Shown: positions 30,389 through 43,628 of the stretch, piece by piece | How the letters are laid out: each line of letters starts with the position of its first letter | How positions within the stretch are numbered: the stretch's first letter is position 1 | Assembly: GCA_030077755.1 (NCBI GenBank) | Contig: JAQJZZ010000002.1 | Coordinates: 434,001-498,000 of the forward strand | DNA: 64,000 nucleotides | DNA from: Filosporella fistucella | Lineage: Eukaryota > Ascomycota > Leotiomycetes > Helotiales | Direction: 5' to 3' | The notes under the pieces: generated by a model | Told to the model about the DNA's origin: nothing | Databases searched by the model: none | The model's input: only the letters and a program-made list of their open reading frames with translations | Translations under genes and position numbers: made by a program

Positions 30389-32230
30389 ATGGCTCCCGAA
30401 CAATCCCTCCATCCTTCCCCCTCAGCAATGAATCCTCTCAATAAATCAGATGATGTACCTATCAGTAAACAACCCAATTCCCGTCCTCCATCCGGTATCC
30501 GGGATATTCTTCGTGCCCCACTTCCCAACTATACCGGCCCTTACTCAGTGGGTATGCTCGACATCGAAGTCCCGGCCCGCTCTCCACGTACATTTTCGGA
30601 TATAAAGAGGAATCATAGACCTCTTGGAACTCGAAACTGTTCTGTTTACTGTTTTCTACCCTTCTGGTTTTGAGTCTGGAAATGGACAAAGTTCTGAGGG
30701 AGGGAGAGAAGAAGTGGAGTCGTCTGACTTGGTTGCCCAGACCGAAAGTGCAGGTTGCGAAGGGGTATGGCAAGTTTGCGGGGATTCCGAGTTGCCTCAC
30801 TGTTCCTTGGTTTGGTATTTCTTTCTTTTCATTCTGATGTGAGCTTTCAGGACTGATGGTGTTACATAGCATGACAACAGCATTCACCGAACTTCCTGCC
30901 TTTCAGAATGCTACGTTAGCGGAACATTGGCCCCCATATAAGAATTCTAGAGAAGCTGGATACGAAACCAAAAATAAAGCTGGAACTCCACTGCCCGGTG
31001 AGCCAGAGAGACCTTGTTTCCCACTCTTGATATTCAGTCATGGCCTCTGAGGGACAAGAACGACTTATTCTTCCGTCTGTGGCGAATTCGCGAGTTATGG
31101 ATTCGTGGTTGTGAGTTTGGAGCATAGGGATGGGAGCGGACAGAGGGCATTTGTCAATCTACCAAAGGAAAGGGAGGAGAAACGCGTGGACAGAAGTGAA
31201 AAGGAGAGAAGAGATGGGTATGCAAGGATGGACTACGTGTTCCCGAAAGACAACGCAAGAGATACCATGCCCGGCCACAAACAAGGTGTAGATGCCCGAC
31301 TACGAGCCGCACAAATTTAACTACGCCTCGCAGAAATCGAAGAAGCATATTTCGTTACGCAACTCATCCACGACGGAAAAGGCGAACAAGTCGCGAGTAA
31401 AAATCTACGCAACAAATCCTTCGGCGACATAGGTGGTTCCTCCCGCGGCCTCAAAGGGATAAACTGGTCCGCCTGGCAAAACCGTTTCCACCCCCATCAG
31501 GTAACCATGCTCGCCTATTCTTTCGACGCAGCTACCACTACAGAAGTCCTACGACATCAAGACCGATTCCAATTCATCGGACAGGGAATCATCTACGATA
31601 TCTGGAGCGCTGCCATTCAACCCCCTGAAGATATCCCAGATCATAGAATCAGTACTCTACTCTTGGGCATCAATTCCGAGGCATTAATGTACTGGCCTGA
31701 TAACTTCCACTCCGTCATGTCTCTCTGCAAGGAAGCTAAATCGCAGAATTAGCTTGTGTGGTTACTTACTGTCAGAGGCTCAGTACATATCTCTCAATCT
31801 GATTTCTCACTGTTGTATCCTCGACTTGCGAGCTTCTTGTTGAAATTGACGGTTAATCCGCAGAAAGCTATAGATCTCAATATCAATGCGTTGTTGGAGT
31901 TCTTGAAGCATGTTATGCCGAAAAGAATATCGGCTATGAATAGAGGTACTAATAAGCATTTGTTGGAAAGGTTACCTAGCGAACATAGACCGAGAGAAAA
32001 TGGACGGCTTTGAGATTGCATATCCCGCATGAATTGAGTATTAGATTGACGCCGCAGTGGGTGAGGAGGTATGTTGGAAAAGAGAGGGGAGAGGGGTTAC
32101 CGAGGGATCCGAAGAGAAGGATGTTAGAGGGTCTAGAGAGTTCAGAAGTTGGGGAGGAAGTTGGATGCATGTTGCTCCTACTGAGGAGGAGTTAAGGGGA
32201 CATGGAATTGGAGGTGGGGGAATGGGGACT
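30389..32230 (+). pseudogene. Pseudogene of a platelet-activating-factor acetylhydrolase-like enzyme
   Basis: Family blocks are recognisable in order: LPNYTGPYSVGMLDIEVPARSPRTFSDIK, then in another frame ETVLFTVFYPSGF, then in a third frame KKWSRLTWLPRPKV and YGKFAGIP, an intron, AFTELPAFQNA.LAEHWPP, FPLLIFSHGL, FVVVSLEHRDGSG, the nucleophile region and RGSVHISQSDFSLLYP. Damage includes frameshifts near 30618, 30690 and 32005 and in-frame stops TGA 31048-31050, TAA 31318-31320 and TAG 31750-31752. The catalytic elbow expected as GHSFG reads AYSFD, so the active site had also decayed. Intact relatives cleave short acyl chains from phospholipids. The number of independent lesions rules out simple sequencing error as the sole cause. 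Confidence 0.88.
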
Positions 32231-35200
32231 GAGGGCGAAGATGGGGATGGAAGTGAGTTTTTCTACCTATTTTTCTCATTTGTCTATGGTGGTCTGAGCT
32301 GCGATTTCTGTTGTTGTCATGGGGGTAGGGGATGGTATATTTACAGACTTTTTATAGTGGTTGAGGTTACGGGTGAAGAGGGGAGGAGTAGGAGAGGTCA
32401 TAGAGGGATTGAGCAGATGTATATGGGGAGAGGGTAGTGGACTTGGGCTGGATTTTAATTGTAGGATGGTAGTTGTATGATGTACTTGAATAGTCTATAT
32501 ACTATATACCTTGTACTAGGATATAGTCGAAATGCTGGAGAGGAATGAAAGTATTCTCCTATATATCATAGTATAAGAAGTGCAAATTCAAGTGAGAAGA
32601 TAAAAAGTTGACTGGCTCTACCTAGCTACTTATGCCACCTATGTCTGATAAAATCAAACTTACAGCCTTTCCACCACATCCAATACCTACTAAAAACTGT
32701 TCCTCATTTGAAGAGCCTCTACCTCCTTGCACCTGTCATCAGAACTCCGAAGCAGTCACCTTCTATCCTTAAACATACACTAATCGTCTCACATGAACTC
32801 AATTGCACAATAACAACCACTCACCTCACCACCATCTCTCCCATCTCCACCTCACGATCTCCTCTCCCACAACGCCTCACCACCCAATCCACCTCACCTC
32901 ACCCTATCCACAACACAACATCCACACAACTCACCCACTCCCTCCTCTCCCGAACAACAAATCAACCCAGCAAACCTCGCATAAAAACAAAGCTCCCGAA
33001 ATAAAAAATACGATTGGTTCAATACGCCTCTATTTCTCCTTTTTCAGCTGCCCTTTGGGTTGGGGCGAAGAGGCTGAGACATTTTTCCTGTGCGCGGTGG
33101 ACACTGGGCGGGTGGAAAACACGAGGGAGAGGGAGGGACGTGGTACGTGGGACGACTTTGGACTAGTATGGATGAGAGGTGAAAAGAGAGAGTGAGAGAC
33201 GTACGACTCCGCGTTGTGTGCTCCATGTACCTTCGTTGAGGTGGGTAACACGTGCATTTCGCTTTTTGTGTACCGCACCGCAATGGTGTGTACAGTATGC
33301 TATATATCGCGACAAGATGAAGAGTTAAAAAAGGAAACAAAATGGTGATCAGACCATATCCACCTCTTCAGAAATAAAAATTCTTGATTCTCGCAGAACT
33401 TAATCGAAAGGTACTGAAAAGTGAAGTGAAACATGTTTTCGCTCTGTTTCACCCAGCTCGCAAAACAAGCGCTCTTTTGCTCTTATGGAGCCTCCCTCTC
33501 CTCCACATCGAGACGATCACGACATTGTATCCTTGCCTTGTTAAAGACCAGGGGGATCGCGACTGGGTTTATTTTTGCCCAGGAGGGTTATCCTGGTTTG
33601 TGTCGGGGTGGTGGTGGAAGAGCTGGGTTCGAGATGAGATATATACTAGGTGGTGTTAATAGAAACATTGTGATGGGTTGTGGCTGGATGCGACGTGGAG
33701 AGGTACGGATGACTTGGGCCTGCATTGAAAAATGGGCTTTGGAACTGGGTTTTGGAGATGTGGAAATATCCGAAATTTAATCTTCAGTGAAAGCCTCAGG
33801 GAGAATAAGTTTTGAGACGGAGAGATATTCGGAACTTAAGTTTTTGGAGGATGTGGAGGACGGCAGACGTTGAAGATGATTTGAGTAACGGTATTTGTGT
33901 CCCTTTGTGCCTCCATTTATTTGTTCGGTAAGTACCTCAAGCTATGTCGAGTCGTGCCGTCGCAGGGTATAGATAACTGTCTGAGCTGCGGGCTGAAGGA
34001 AGGTTCTGGTAAACAATTAGTGATTCCGTTCTCTCTACTAGTAACTCTTGGAAAATCTTCAAACACTTCTCCCGAGAAGAGAGAACACAAGTGTCAAACC
34101 TTGATTGATCAACCTGCCTATTGTCAATTGGACAATTCCAAGTAATTAAACCCGTATTTTCGACTAACCTTTCCTCGCCACTCAGCTCATCATAGGATAG
34201 TTCAGCCTGATTTCTCCATTTCTCCAACTTGTAACATGCACAGATATATGCACCAACCAAAGCTGGAATCGAGTGACATTCATGGTGGCAACAATAGACG
34301 CCCATCTGGCCTCGGCTCGAGCCTCTTTCGGTTGCAAGGTGCTTCAACCCCTGACTACCTGCTTCTTGGTGCTAGCTTTTCAGCTATGAGGCAATACGAG
34401 TGCGGGTGGGCTAAACCTGAGGGTCGACGTGGTTGTCTCTGGTGCGGCGGCGGTTGTGGTTGTGGTGGTGATGATGCGCGCTGGTGATCTGATGTGAGGT
34501 GATGGTATGGGATGTTAGTTGAAGAAATAGTGATCATTCTGCCATGCATCCGTACCTATTCCTCAGCTCTCTCCAACTTTCATCTCGTATCCAAGTTTTG
34601 TGCATCTGTCTGCATCTGAAATATCGAAAGCACCACCTCTTGCATTGTATAATAGCGGTATTAAGGAACCGATTTGCGAATTGTATGGTTCTCGGGAGTT
34701 TGTTTGGCCTGCTCTGGCTGCTCTGCCCTCTTTTTGCTGCCGTGGATCGTCACAGTCGGTTCTCATCCGGTGATTGACTCAGGGGTAGCAGCCCAAAATA
34801 GGCTGCACTAGATACAAATACAGGGAAGTGCGTAGGGGCGGTACAGGGAATTGAACAGGGAGTGAACACTGAACAGGGTCCACCATCACGATTTTGGGTT
34901 CTGTTGCGGGGCGGCTTCAACTGAAAATCAACCACCGAGGAAGCCAAAGCCACATCTACAAAGTACGAAGCGAAGTGCAGGTACCTGCGAAGTACCTCCA
35001 TACCTGTACCTTACCAGTACAAACTTGCTTACATCGAGCCTACTACGAAGGTACTCCTATTGTCACTCGATCTACCTACCTCTTCCTCGAGATCCTCTCC
35101 AGCTACTTTCGCTACTCTCACTGCCAATACCACCTCCACTCCAGCTACTCAATTTCACACATCCAGCTACTGCAGGTCAAAATCAAACTAGAAAATTTCT

Positions 35201-35900
35201 CCTTCTATTTCCTCCCCCTCCACAATAACCGCCTGCCGTCTGCATCACCTCGCACTTCCTACACAACACACTGACTTTGGCCTGCCAAGACGACCATGAT
35301 GGTGTTCAACTGAATCCATGTGGAACACTTGCCTCTCCTCCGTCTCCGGTCTATCCCTCCGTGAGTGACTGTGAGTAACAACCCAAAGACAACGCTGGGT
35401 CTCCCGAGTTCCGGGTAGGGTACATGTATGTGTTTCTAGTGTGTCACTTGCTGCAGTACTTTGCTGAAGATTTACCTTCCTCGACCGACCCGAGCCAATT
35501 CTCCCTTCTTTACATCACTTCATATTCCACTGTGTACTTTCTCTACTCTTCTCCATCTGCTACCTGTTCTATTCCACGTCCTTCTGCATCTGCATCTACT
35601 GTCACCTCATCACCAAGGTACAGCCTCCTCTTCAGAGCTGCCTTGCCAACTTTCTTTTTCTTCCAATTATCCATCGATAAGAATAATCACCGCATCCACC
35701 CCGCATTGACAGACAACGCCCAACGCCTTCGAAAACGACAACGACAACGAATCTCCCTACAAATACCTTCCGACCATCGTCTCGACGCCTCATATACCCT
35801 ACGTCCCGCCCATTCACCGCCTGCTCAGCCTATCCAGCCTGATGCTTACCAAACGGGAACTGTGAATCATATCATCCTCACATATACATCCACCACAGCA
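32231..35900. other. 3.7-kb gene-poor stretch with promoter-like motifs
   Basis: No gene is supported. Frames such as 33384-33780, 33897-34347 and 34894-35274 lack domains and coherent splicing. The last ~900 bp is CT-rich and probably the promoter and long 5' leader of the gene starting at 35901. It includes clustered GTACCT/AGGTA motifs around 34978-35056. Confidence 0.5.
34978..35056. promoter_or_regulatory. Cluster of AGGTACCT-type motifs
   Basis: Within 80 bp the sequence repeats AGGTACCTG, AAGTACCTC, ATACCTGTACC, TTACC and AAGGTACTCC, that is, overlapping copies of TACCT in both orientations. It lies about 900 bp upstream of the ATG at 35901. A regulatory role is inferred only from the local density. 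Confidence 0.3.
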
Positions 35901-38900
35901 ATGGCAATGGAGAAGAAGGCCAAACCAGATACCGCGAGGAGGAACACGTTCCAGCGGATGCTGGATCTAGAGCAAAGAAATAAGGTAAGCCTTATCCTAG
36001 AGAAAAAGCAATTCTGCCACCTGGCTGGCAAGCATTGGATGTCGGCGTCGATTAACAATTTTCCCCTAGGTAAATCGTATGCAAGCCTCAAATCACCCTT
36101 CGCAACCGCGTACAAGTATGTCCCAAAGCCGGGATTCGATTTCGAATCAAGAATTTCGTCCCCCGTTGCAAGCACACGGTCGAGCAATGAGCACACCGGC
36201 TCTATCCTTATCGATTCCTCCTACCCAGGTGTCGAATGGTACGAGGAAATATGTGGTGAAGCCTGATGGAGAATTGATTCCACAAGAGGAGGAATTGAGT
36301 ACTGACTCGGATGCATCTTCGATATGTCAATCTCCTGGTTGGGATGCGGCGAAGCAGAGAAAGAAAGAGAAGAGAGAAAGAGAGAAGAGGAAGAAGGAGA
36401 AAGAGAAGTCTGAATTGAAGGAATTGAAACAGGATTCTAAGAGTAAATCTCGATTGAGTAAGATTGCGCCGACAAATAAGAGGATTTCCAAGATGGCTAT
36501 TCCAATGGACCGATCTGAGTCGGCGCCTGCAATTCCACAAACGGCTCCTAAGCTACCTGAAGTTAAAACAGAAGAGCCGAAAAAGATTATGGAGGAACTA
36601 AAAAAGGCTACAGAGGCGCCGAAGAAGGCTGCAGAAACATCGAAAAAAGTTGCAGAGGTACCAAGGAAAACTGAAGAGGAAACGAAGAAGTCCTCTCCCA
36701 CGAGAAAGAGAAGAGGCAGTTTAGAAGTTGGGTTCAAAAGTTTCATATCTACACATTATATGGGAGTTCCTTGGAAATCAACATCATCACATAATACTCC
36801 TACAGAGACACCTACACATGAAGTGCCCTCCCGACCACCAGTAACGAAAAATGGATTCATCGGTGGATTGAAATTGAGACAAAGTGAGGAAGCCGCAACT
36901 CAAGAAACAATACGACAAGTCAAAGCTAGTGGTGGCGAGGATGCAAGAGGTCTTCTAAACAACGATAGTACTAAAGACTTGACACCCAGACCTGCCAGCA
37001 GTGGTACCTCGATCACGGATTCAGTACGGCCGATTTCGATATATGAAGAATCGATACGAACACCTCAGCAATGGGACAGCATATACACTCAAGCGGCAAA
37101 GATTGCAAGAGGTCCGGATCCTGTGGTCGATGACAATACTCCAATCATGGAGAGGAATATTAGGAAACAACGAAGAAGTCATCCGCCTACTTCGACAAGA
37201 TACTTCCCACCTGAACCTATAGATGTCGCAGCACGAGATACGTCGAGTACAAGAGCTTCTGTAACATCAGATCAGAAGAGCCCTACTGGAAGTGGGAAAA
37301 GGTCGTCGTCTATTATTTCTTTGGAAAGATTTAGACGTGGGAGTTCTGAAGGGCAAGATGAGAACCGTGGCCGGGCAAGCAACAGCTATGTCAGAACTAC
37401 GCGACAAAAGAGTCGAGATATTTCTGTTTCTGGACTGCAAGACGATCCTGTTACCGAGAAGAGACAGGAATCTCGACGGAGGTCATTTTTCGGCAGGTCG
37501 AGGAGTCGAGCTCGCGATTCGAGTAGAGGTGCTTCAACTATCAAAGCCCCAGATGAGAGTGTCAGCACTGGAGAGGAAACCAGCAGCTCAAATCCATTCA
37601 CTGACGATTCGTATCCATTGCCCTCACTTCATCTTGGGTCTATGACATCGTCACCTGCAGATGAAAGACCTCCACATTTAAGGAAGGCATCAAAATCAAC
37701 TATTCCAGGGATGAAGGGCTTAAAAGTCGCCGCCAAAGCAGCATTTACTAAAAACTCCACTGCTCCAGAATCACCAACAGAGAGCTTCGTCAGTGCTGTT
37801 GAATTCCCTCCAAGCTTGAAATCAAAAAATTCAAGACGTACTTTATCGACAACCGTTCTTGATGTCCAAAATAACAAGTCAGCTGAAAGAATTCTTGGTC
37901 AGGCTCCTCCGACTATTGTACACGACTTTGCCATTCCTCGAAAAAACAAGCGTAGTCATCCTCCGAATACACAGAGTAATAGGTCAGGCAAGTCTGGATC
38001 ATCGTCGAGTAATAGTCGGGGTTCCCATTCAAGATCTGTCACAGACTCTAGCGAGGAATATTCAACTCTAGATGATTTCTCTAACATCACTACCCCAACA
38101 TTATCAAGACCACAATCCGAGAAGGGTTATTTTCCTCCTATGGAGGATATCAAGATTAATGGATCAGAATCATCGTTGGATGAATTCAAATTTGAACTAC
38201 CATTGATGACTGGGGGCCTGGATGACGCAGCAAGTGGAAGAGATAGCTGGTGTCGGACAGCCATGCCAATGGAATTGACCGAAGATGAAGACCGAATGAA
38301 GACGCCAACAGGCAAGAAATCCATTTCTGATTTTAAAGCTGAATTACAAGAGCCTCTTCCAAAACCTACTGCTATGGAGACGGCAAGTAGCAAATCAACC
38401 AATAATCTCCTCTCCTCCAAGGAGCAATCCACGAATCCAAATCCTACACCCTTAAATCGCCAACCCAGTCTCTCTCGTTCCATCTCTACCCCCGAACTCC
38501 AAGATCTCTCCTTCCTCCCAGCACTCAAACACCAAGCTCTGACCAAGCCTCAAAAGTCCAAGGGAAAAGGTATCCTCGGCCGCAAGAACCGACAAAATTC
38601 CATATCGAAAGATTCTCTCGACTCTCAAGATAAAACTCTCGTCCGTCCTCCACCCTTACAATCCTCGACCACCAAATCCGAAGGCTCATCCCCAACCTCC
38701 CCACTCTCATCCCAATACCTCGAAAAAGCCCGCATGGCCTTGCCTCGCCCAAACCCACAATCTCATTCCCATCCTCGCTCCCCAAAATTCCCTCCCCACC
38801 CGGCCAACGCCCCCGCAAACGCAAACCTCGAACCTATAGCAAAGATGTTTGTCATTTGCTGCTCGTGCAAGTATTTCCACGACATGCCGTCAAAGATATA

Positions 38901-39063
38901 TGAGTGTATGGCGAAACCGGATAATGTGGTTGAGGATCGTACGTTGGGTGTTAGTGGGGTTATCAGTACGAGTGTTAAGTGTCCTTGGTGTGGGCATGGG
39001 ATGAGTACGGCCTGTTGCAATGGGTATGCTGCTGTGGTTTATTTGAGGGAGAGGTTGCATTGA
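35901..39063 (+). CDS. Large disordered protein with C-terminal cysteine-rich domain
   Basis: Two exons, 35901-35984 and 36070-39063, give 1025 aa. The first exon encodes MAMEKKAKPDTARRNTF...LEQRNK and joins VNRMQASNHP in frame. A longer frame reaches back to 35424, but its N-terminus looks like leader sequence. Most of the protein is Ser/Pro/Lys-rich and likely unstructured. It has a charged helix (KQRKKEKREREKRKKEKEK, about residues 115-140), a KKA/KKV-rich Glu/Lys segment and many SxSR-type sites. The C-terminal ~80 residues are different: compact, with CCSCKYFHDMPSKIYECM and later CPWCGHGMSTACC, a plausible zinc-binding module. This architecture occurs in filamentous ascomycetes without a known function. 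A scaffold or signalling role is only a guess. Confidence 0.8.
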
Positions 39064-40956
39064 TTGCTTAATTGGGCAAAAATAGGAATCGGAGTCTGGT
39101 GCGCTGTTTGGAGAGAGTGATAATTCACACTCTCAAAGTCTCTCTTTTCGAGAAAGAATATGCTTTCCTTTTGTCATGGCATGTGTAAGAAGACATACAC
39201 ATGGGGGAAATAAGTTGTATATGTGGGATATAATATCAATCTTTGAAATATCAGTGGTGCGCCGTGGTTTGAATTCAAAGCAGGACAGGGCGTGAGGGAC
39301 AGGGCGTTTGGTGTACAATCCTTATGGTGATGGGGTATAAAATGGGAAGAAAAGCGTGTGTTACATATATGGATTGGGTACTTGGGGAGGCTAGGATGGG
39401 AGGATATAATATTGTGTCAGTGGGTTGTAGGAGGAGAGGAGGGGAAAGATACAGAGACAGAGACAGATCCATTTCCATGAGTTAAAAAGCTTGGGAACAA
39501 TGAATACAACTCTCCTTTTTTGTTCTTTAAATACCTATTTGATGTGGATTACTGGTTATTGTGTTTGTATATGGGTTTCTAGCTTCATAGTACCATAGGA
39601 ATTACAGGGATTGAGTTGGAGGGAGTAATTGTATTTCGGCGAGGAATTATTATATTACGACAAGTATAGGGTGAAAAAATATATTGATGTTTAGATGGAA
39701 GTTTGGGGTGTAGAGAATAGATAATGAAGACTAGAGATTGAGAAATTGTAAGAGCATAGTATGTATTCCACCAGAGTCCCTTGAAACCTTAAAAATCTCA
39801 AACCTATCAACCTCAAGCCCAAACTCATATTAGGAAGAAAATAAAAAGCGGGAATCTCAGAGTACAAGAATTGAAATGAAATAAATAGATATATATGGGA
39901 TATATAAGGGATTATTCTGGCTCGTATATCTAGGGATGAGTGCTTGGGAAGAGATATAGATGTTAGAGGGAGAGCTGTGAGGGGTTGAAGGGAGGTGGTT
40001 TTGATTGTGGCGTAGGTTGGTTTTTGTAGAGGCAAATAGAGAAAGGAAGGAGGAAAGAATAATAGTAGCTAGACTTCTATTGATGTATAGGACCTCAATG
40101 GTGAATATTGTAAAACAGACTTATCGCATATACTCCTTACGAATCATCTGGAGATTTCAATAAAAGTCACTTATAGGCAATCAAGGGGCAACATAGGAGA
40201 TTGATATTCTCCTGAGATCGTAGAGCTCATCAATTATGATACTTCGTAAAACTGACTGCCTGACAAGAAATACCCAACACCATTGCTAAAGTGACCAAAC
40301 AGATTTGACGCTTTGAATAGATCCAACTTTTTGTGATCTCAAAATCCGTAAAATATCTGAAAAGGGTTATATCCTAACTCCAAAATCGGAACACAATGTA
40401 TTTCTTATCAAATATCATACGCCTTTCCCTTCCCATTTCCCGGTCGCCGATCGCGTTTTTATACCCAATGGTCTCTCGTTCATCAGCTTCACAGTCTACT
40501 GCAGAATTTCGTGATTGAAGCTGACATATGTTGAATCTGCAGATCTACAGCCTGTCTTGAAAATCCAATACGATGTGGCAAGTAAATGCCTGTTGGCTGG
40601 TCTGGTGGAACCAACTCAATGATTCATCTGACAAATAGCCTTTCGATTTCGTCATGGATCATGGCTTGACGACATGAATTCTCGACATATCCTTCTCACT
40701 CAGTATTGAGGTTCCGAAGGCCCCTCATTCCCTGACTGCCGGGTGTGGTTGATTATCCAAGTAGAACTTATGCTGATGGGAAGCATTTTCAGAGCCAATT
40801 ATGGGTGATCGCTACCCATTCACGTTTGTCGGCAGCTCAATTGAGTGCTGGAGAATAATTAAGAATGGAGTGTCTCATTACGACTTGGTTTCGGATGGGC
40901 AACTGGGCTCTTCAATTTAGGATGCTGGAGAACAGCTGCCCTCAAATTCGTTCATC
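39064..40956. other. 1.9-kb intergenic stretch, nothing recognised
   Basis: The beginning is probably 3' untranslated sequence of the preceding gene. Frames at 39275-39478 and 39691-40035 (minus) have no recognisable content. No repeats or RNA genes were noticed. Confidence 0.5.
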
Positions 40957-41580
40957 CTAGCTGAAAGCGTGTTCAGGACCAGAAGGAGGTGACGAGTAAG
41001 ACCCCGAAAATGAAGAACCGGAAGCACTTCGAGATGATGAGCTTTGAGAACTTCCAAACGAGCTCAAGCGAGATGGAGAGCTAGTAGGAGTATTGGGACT
41101 AAATTTCATCCGCTTCGCTCCTACCGGCTTTTCGCTCCCATCTTGAATATCCTCTCTCTCGGCAATAATGTTAGCTTCTGAATGGCAGTCGAGTATTGTT
41201 GTCCACTCTACGGGTTGAAAACGTCTTTTAAACCTTCCAGATTCTGTAGTTGCTTCCAAATTGTCCTCGAATACCCAATAACCAGCTAGGAACCGAAGAC
41301 ATCCTGTTTATGGCCGAGCTATCTATCAGACGGCTGCAGATCGTTCTAATTCTTGCATTATATTTCTCCTTTCTAGATGTAGAATTTGCCATCGAAGTGT
41401 TCCTTTACTGATTCGCAATCTAGATGAGTCATGTGATCGGCATTATATGTCGAAGAAATGTTACCGAAGTTGTTGCAAATGACTTTTGGAAGGGCTGTCT
41501 GGAGTTTGAAGGAATAGAAGCCATGCCCAGGGAAGACGAAAGGATTATCCTTTTGAAACGCTAAGCAAACCACCAACGCC
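40957..41580 (-). CDS. Possible hypothetical gene, exon structure unresolved
   Basis: Two minus-strand open stretches look faintly coding. The one ending at 40957 (about 110 aa back to an acceptor-like AAACAG near 41306) reads FLAGYWVFEDNLEATTESG and finishes in a Ser-rich tail with FSGSYSSPPSGPEHAFS. The other (41373-41576) contains FVFPGHGFYSFKLQTALPK. I could not join them with a splice that keeps frame, neither has a convincing ATG, and no domain is recognised. It may be a relic or a gene with exons I missed. Confidence 0.25.
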
Positions 41581-41765
41581 AGCTCTTTTGTCAGCCAATA
41601 GAGAGCATGAGATTTTTGACTTGCATTATGTTGCTTTTGAATGCGCGTAGATATGTTTCAGATTCGATTTTTCCATTTTTGCACCCACCGTTGGCGAATC
41701 TCATTTAGGACAAGATATTACTAATTTCTGGCAGTCTTCGCCTATATACAGAATCAAGCTACCAC

Positions 41766-42686
41766 TCATCTACTAACACCTTTCCCATCCATCTCTGGAA
41801 CATGTGAATAGGCGTGCATCTCTGCAGGCTGCTGTTGCACCTGAGTTTCCATAGGACTCTTAAGCATTGTGTCAGGGTAGCTGCCAGGCGAGCCAGGATA
41901 TACGGGAACTGGTGTGTGTTCCACTCCAGCATTCTCGGCTTGTCCTTTTGAAGCCTTGTCTTGTTTCCTCCTCAATGACAAAGCGAGCCAAATCGCAAAG
42001 GCGACTGCTGCTCCAAGTATAGCAATACTCCCCACCGCGACTCCTGCAATGGCCCCTGGACTCAAAACCGCTGCTGACGGCGCAGGCGAACTGGTGGAGG
42101 TTGACAGTATCGTGGACCCTTCTGTTGGGTTAGAAGTAGGCGTAGGACTTGCTGTAGGTGTTATTGAGACCACAACTGATTCGGTTGTTTTAGATATTGA
42201 TACCACTGTGGTAGCCCCGGCTAAGCTGCTCGTCCGTAAGTTGATTGGTATGCCAGTAGACGTCTTTTGTATCGAGAAGCCGGTGAATTTCCCTGCTGGA
42301 CATGTTGTGCCGGAGTTGCATACCCATGTACCATTGTCATCGCAGGGAGTTGCTAAAACCCAGTTACTTGGGGTCGCTGTGGTAGCAGTAGATAATCAGC
42401 GATCAATACTAATTTGCCGAGGGTGTACAGTTGAAGTGCAAGAGAGCTTACCATCCTTGCATACCTGCGGGCAATTAGGAGACTGCCATGTTGGATCTGT
42501 GCATGATGCTCGATATAAAGATCCTCCACCTGGCCACCAGCAGAGCCCATTTGGTTGACAGACATCCCCTTCTCCTGGGTAGCAGCAGGCTGAGAAAGTG
42601 TCGCTGGTACATGGAACATACTTATAATTTGTAGCCCTTGAGCCATCTGGATAATAACATTGAGTGCCACTAGACCCATCAGACAT
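41766..42686 (-). CDS. Single-pass membrane protein with Cys-rich N-terminal domain
   Basis: Two exons, 42686-42452 and 42376-41766, give 281 aa. The N-terminal half is cysteine-rich (QCYYPDGS, ACCYPGEGDVCQPNGLCW, ASCTDPTW, CPQVCKD, PCDDNGTWVCNSGTTCP). This pattern is shared by a large group of fungal cell-surface proteins. A Ser/Thr-rich stalk (SPTPTSNPTEGSTILSTSTS) leads to a transmembrane helix (GAIAGVAVGSIAILGAAVAF) and a cytosolic tail after RRKQ. No signal peptide precedes the ATG and an in-frame stop lies a short way upstream, so export would rely on the internal anchor unless a 5' exon was missed. Domain order resembles fungal wall-sensor-like proteins, but no WSC or Mid2 assignment is made. 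Confidence 0.75.
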
Positions 42687-43628
42687 ATTGGATAGAAAAG
42701 AAAATGACTCCCTTCTCGGTCAAAGAGATGGTATGGTCAATTGATCAGAGATTGCATGAGAGATCATCTGAAGACCATGCGACTTATGAACTGGACGGGA
42801 TCTGCCTTGTGCCAAGTAGCCACGGGCTGTCTGAATTGGTTATGTGATCATGATCCCGCGAGAAGATTGAAGATTGGAGCATTTGTATGTTGTGGAAACG
42901 CCACAGGCTGGAGCTGAAGCCCTGAACCAAAACAACACCAATAAATGTAATTGTAGTCCAAATGAGGATAAAATCATGACTTCTCGGCTTTATTCACAAC
43001 TTTGTGAGTGGATAGTGATGGTTCTTAGCCTGATGCAGTTCGAGGAAAGTGGTAAATAGAGCCATTGATAGTTGTACTTACAGCCCTAGCTGAAGCAGAG
43101 ACGCAATACGAATGCAGGTGTTGTCGGACTTTGTTGTCGGAATCGCTTCAACGACGGCCCAAGGTGGGGCTGTTTAGCTCATCCGCGGGAAGAGCTAGGC
43201 TTTATCGGGTTGCAGCTTTGACAGACCCAAATCGAAAACTTGGCATCCATATCTTCGACATTGGTATCTTGTCACAAACTGCCGACTTCAAATTCTTATC
43301 AATACACAAAGCATCAGAGAAGTAAACGTCCACTGCTCAGAACTAACCTTATCGGTTGAGGAAGGCCATCAGCTAATGCCGGAAAACTTGTTCGCCCGGC
43401 TGATTTGGGCAGCGGCGCAGCAAGTACGAACTACCTATCTTTGATTGTAAGCTCCTCGAGGGGAGAGCTTTCCTGCATATATATTGAGTCATTTCTTTCT
43501 TGGATCCTCCAATCTACCAGCCTTCAAAATCGTCAACGCAGATACAGTACATCTACCTGAAGTGCCCGTGAGTAACGTCAGTCACCTGACCGACCACCAA
43601 AATTTCCAATAGGTATCCACACTTAAGA
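42687..43628. other. Intergenic region between divergent genes, nothing recognised
   Basis: This region holds the promoters of the membrane protein (minus) and the GFA-type gene (plus). Frames at 42874-43325 plus have no domain or splice support. Confidence 0.5.

Noticed and set aside
33384..33780. Overlapping hydrophobic/Trp-rich frames
   Set aside because: Two overlapping frames in the same strand with no family resemblance and no splice logic.
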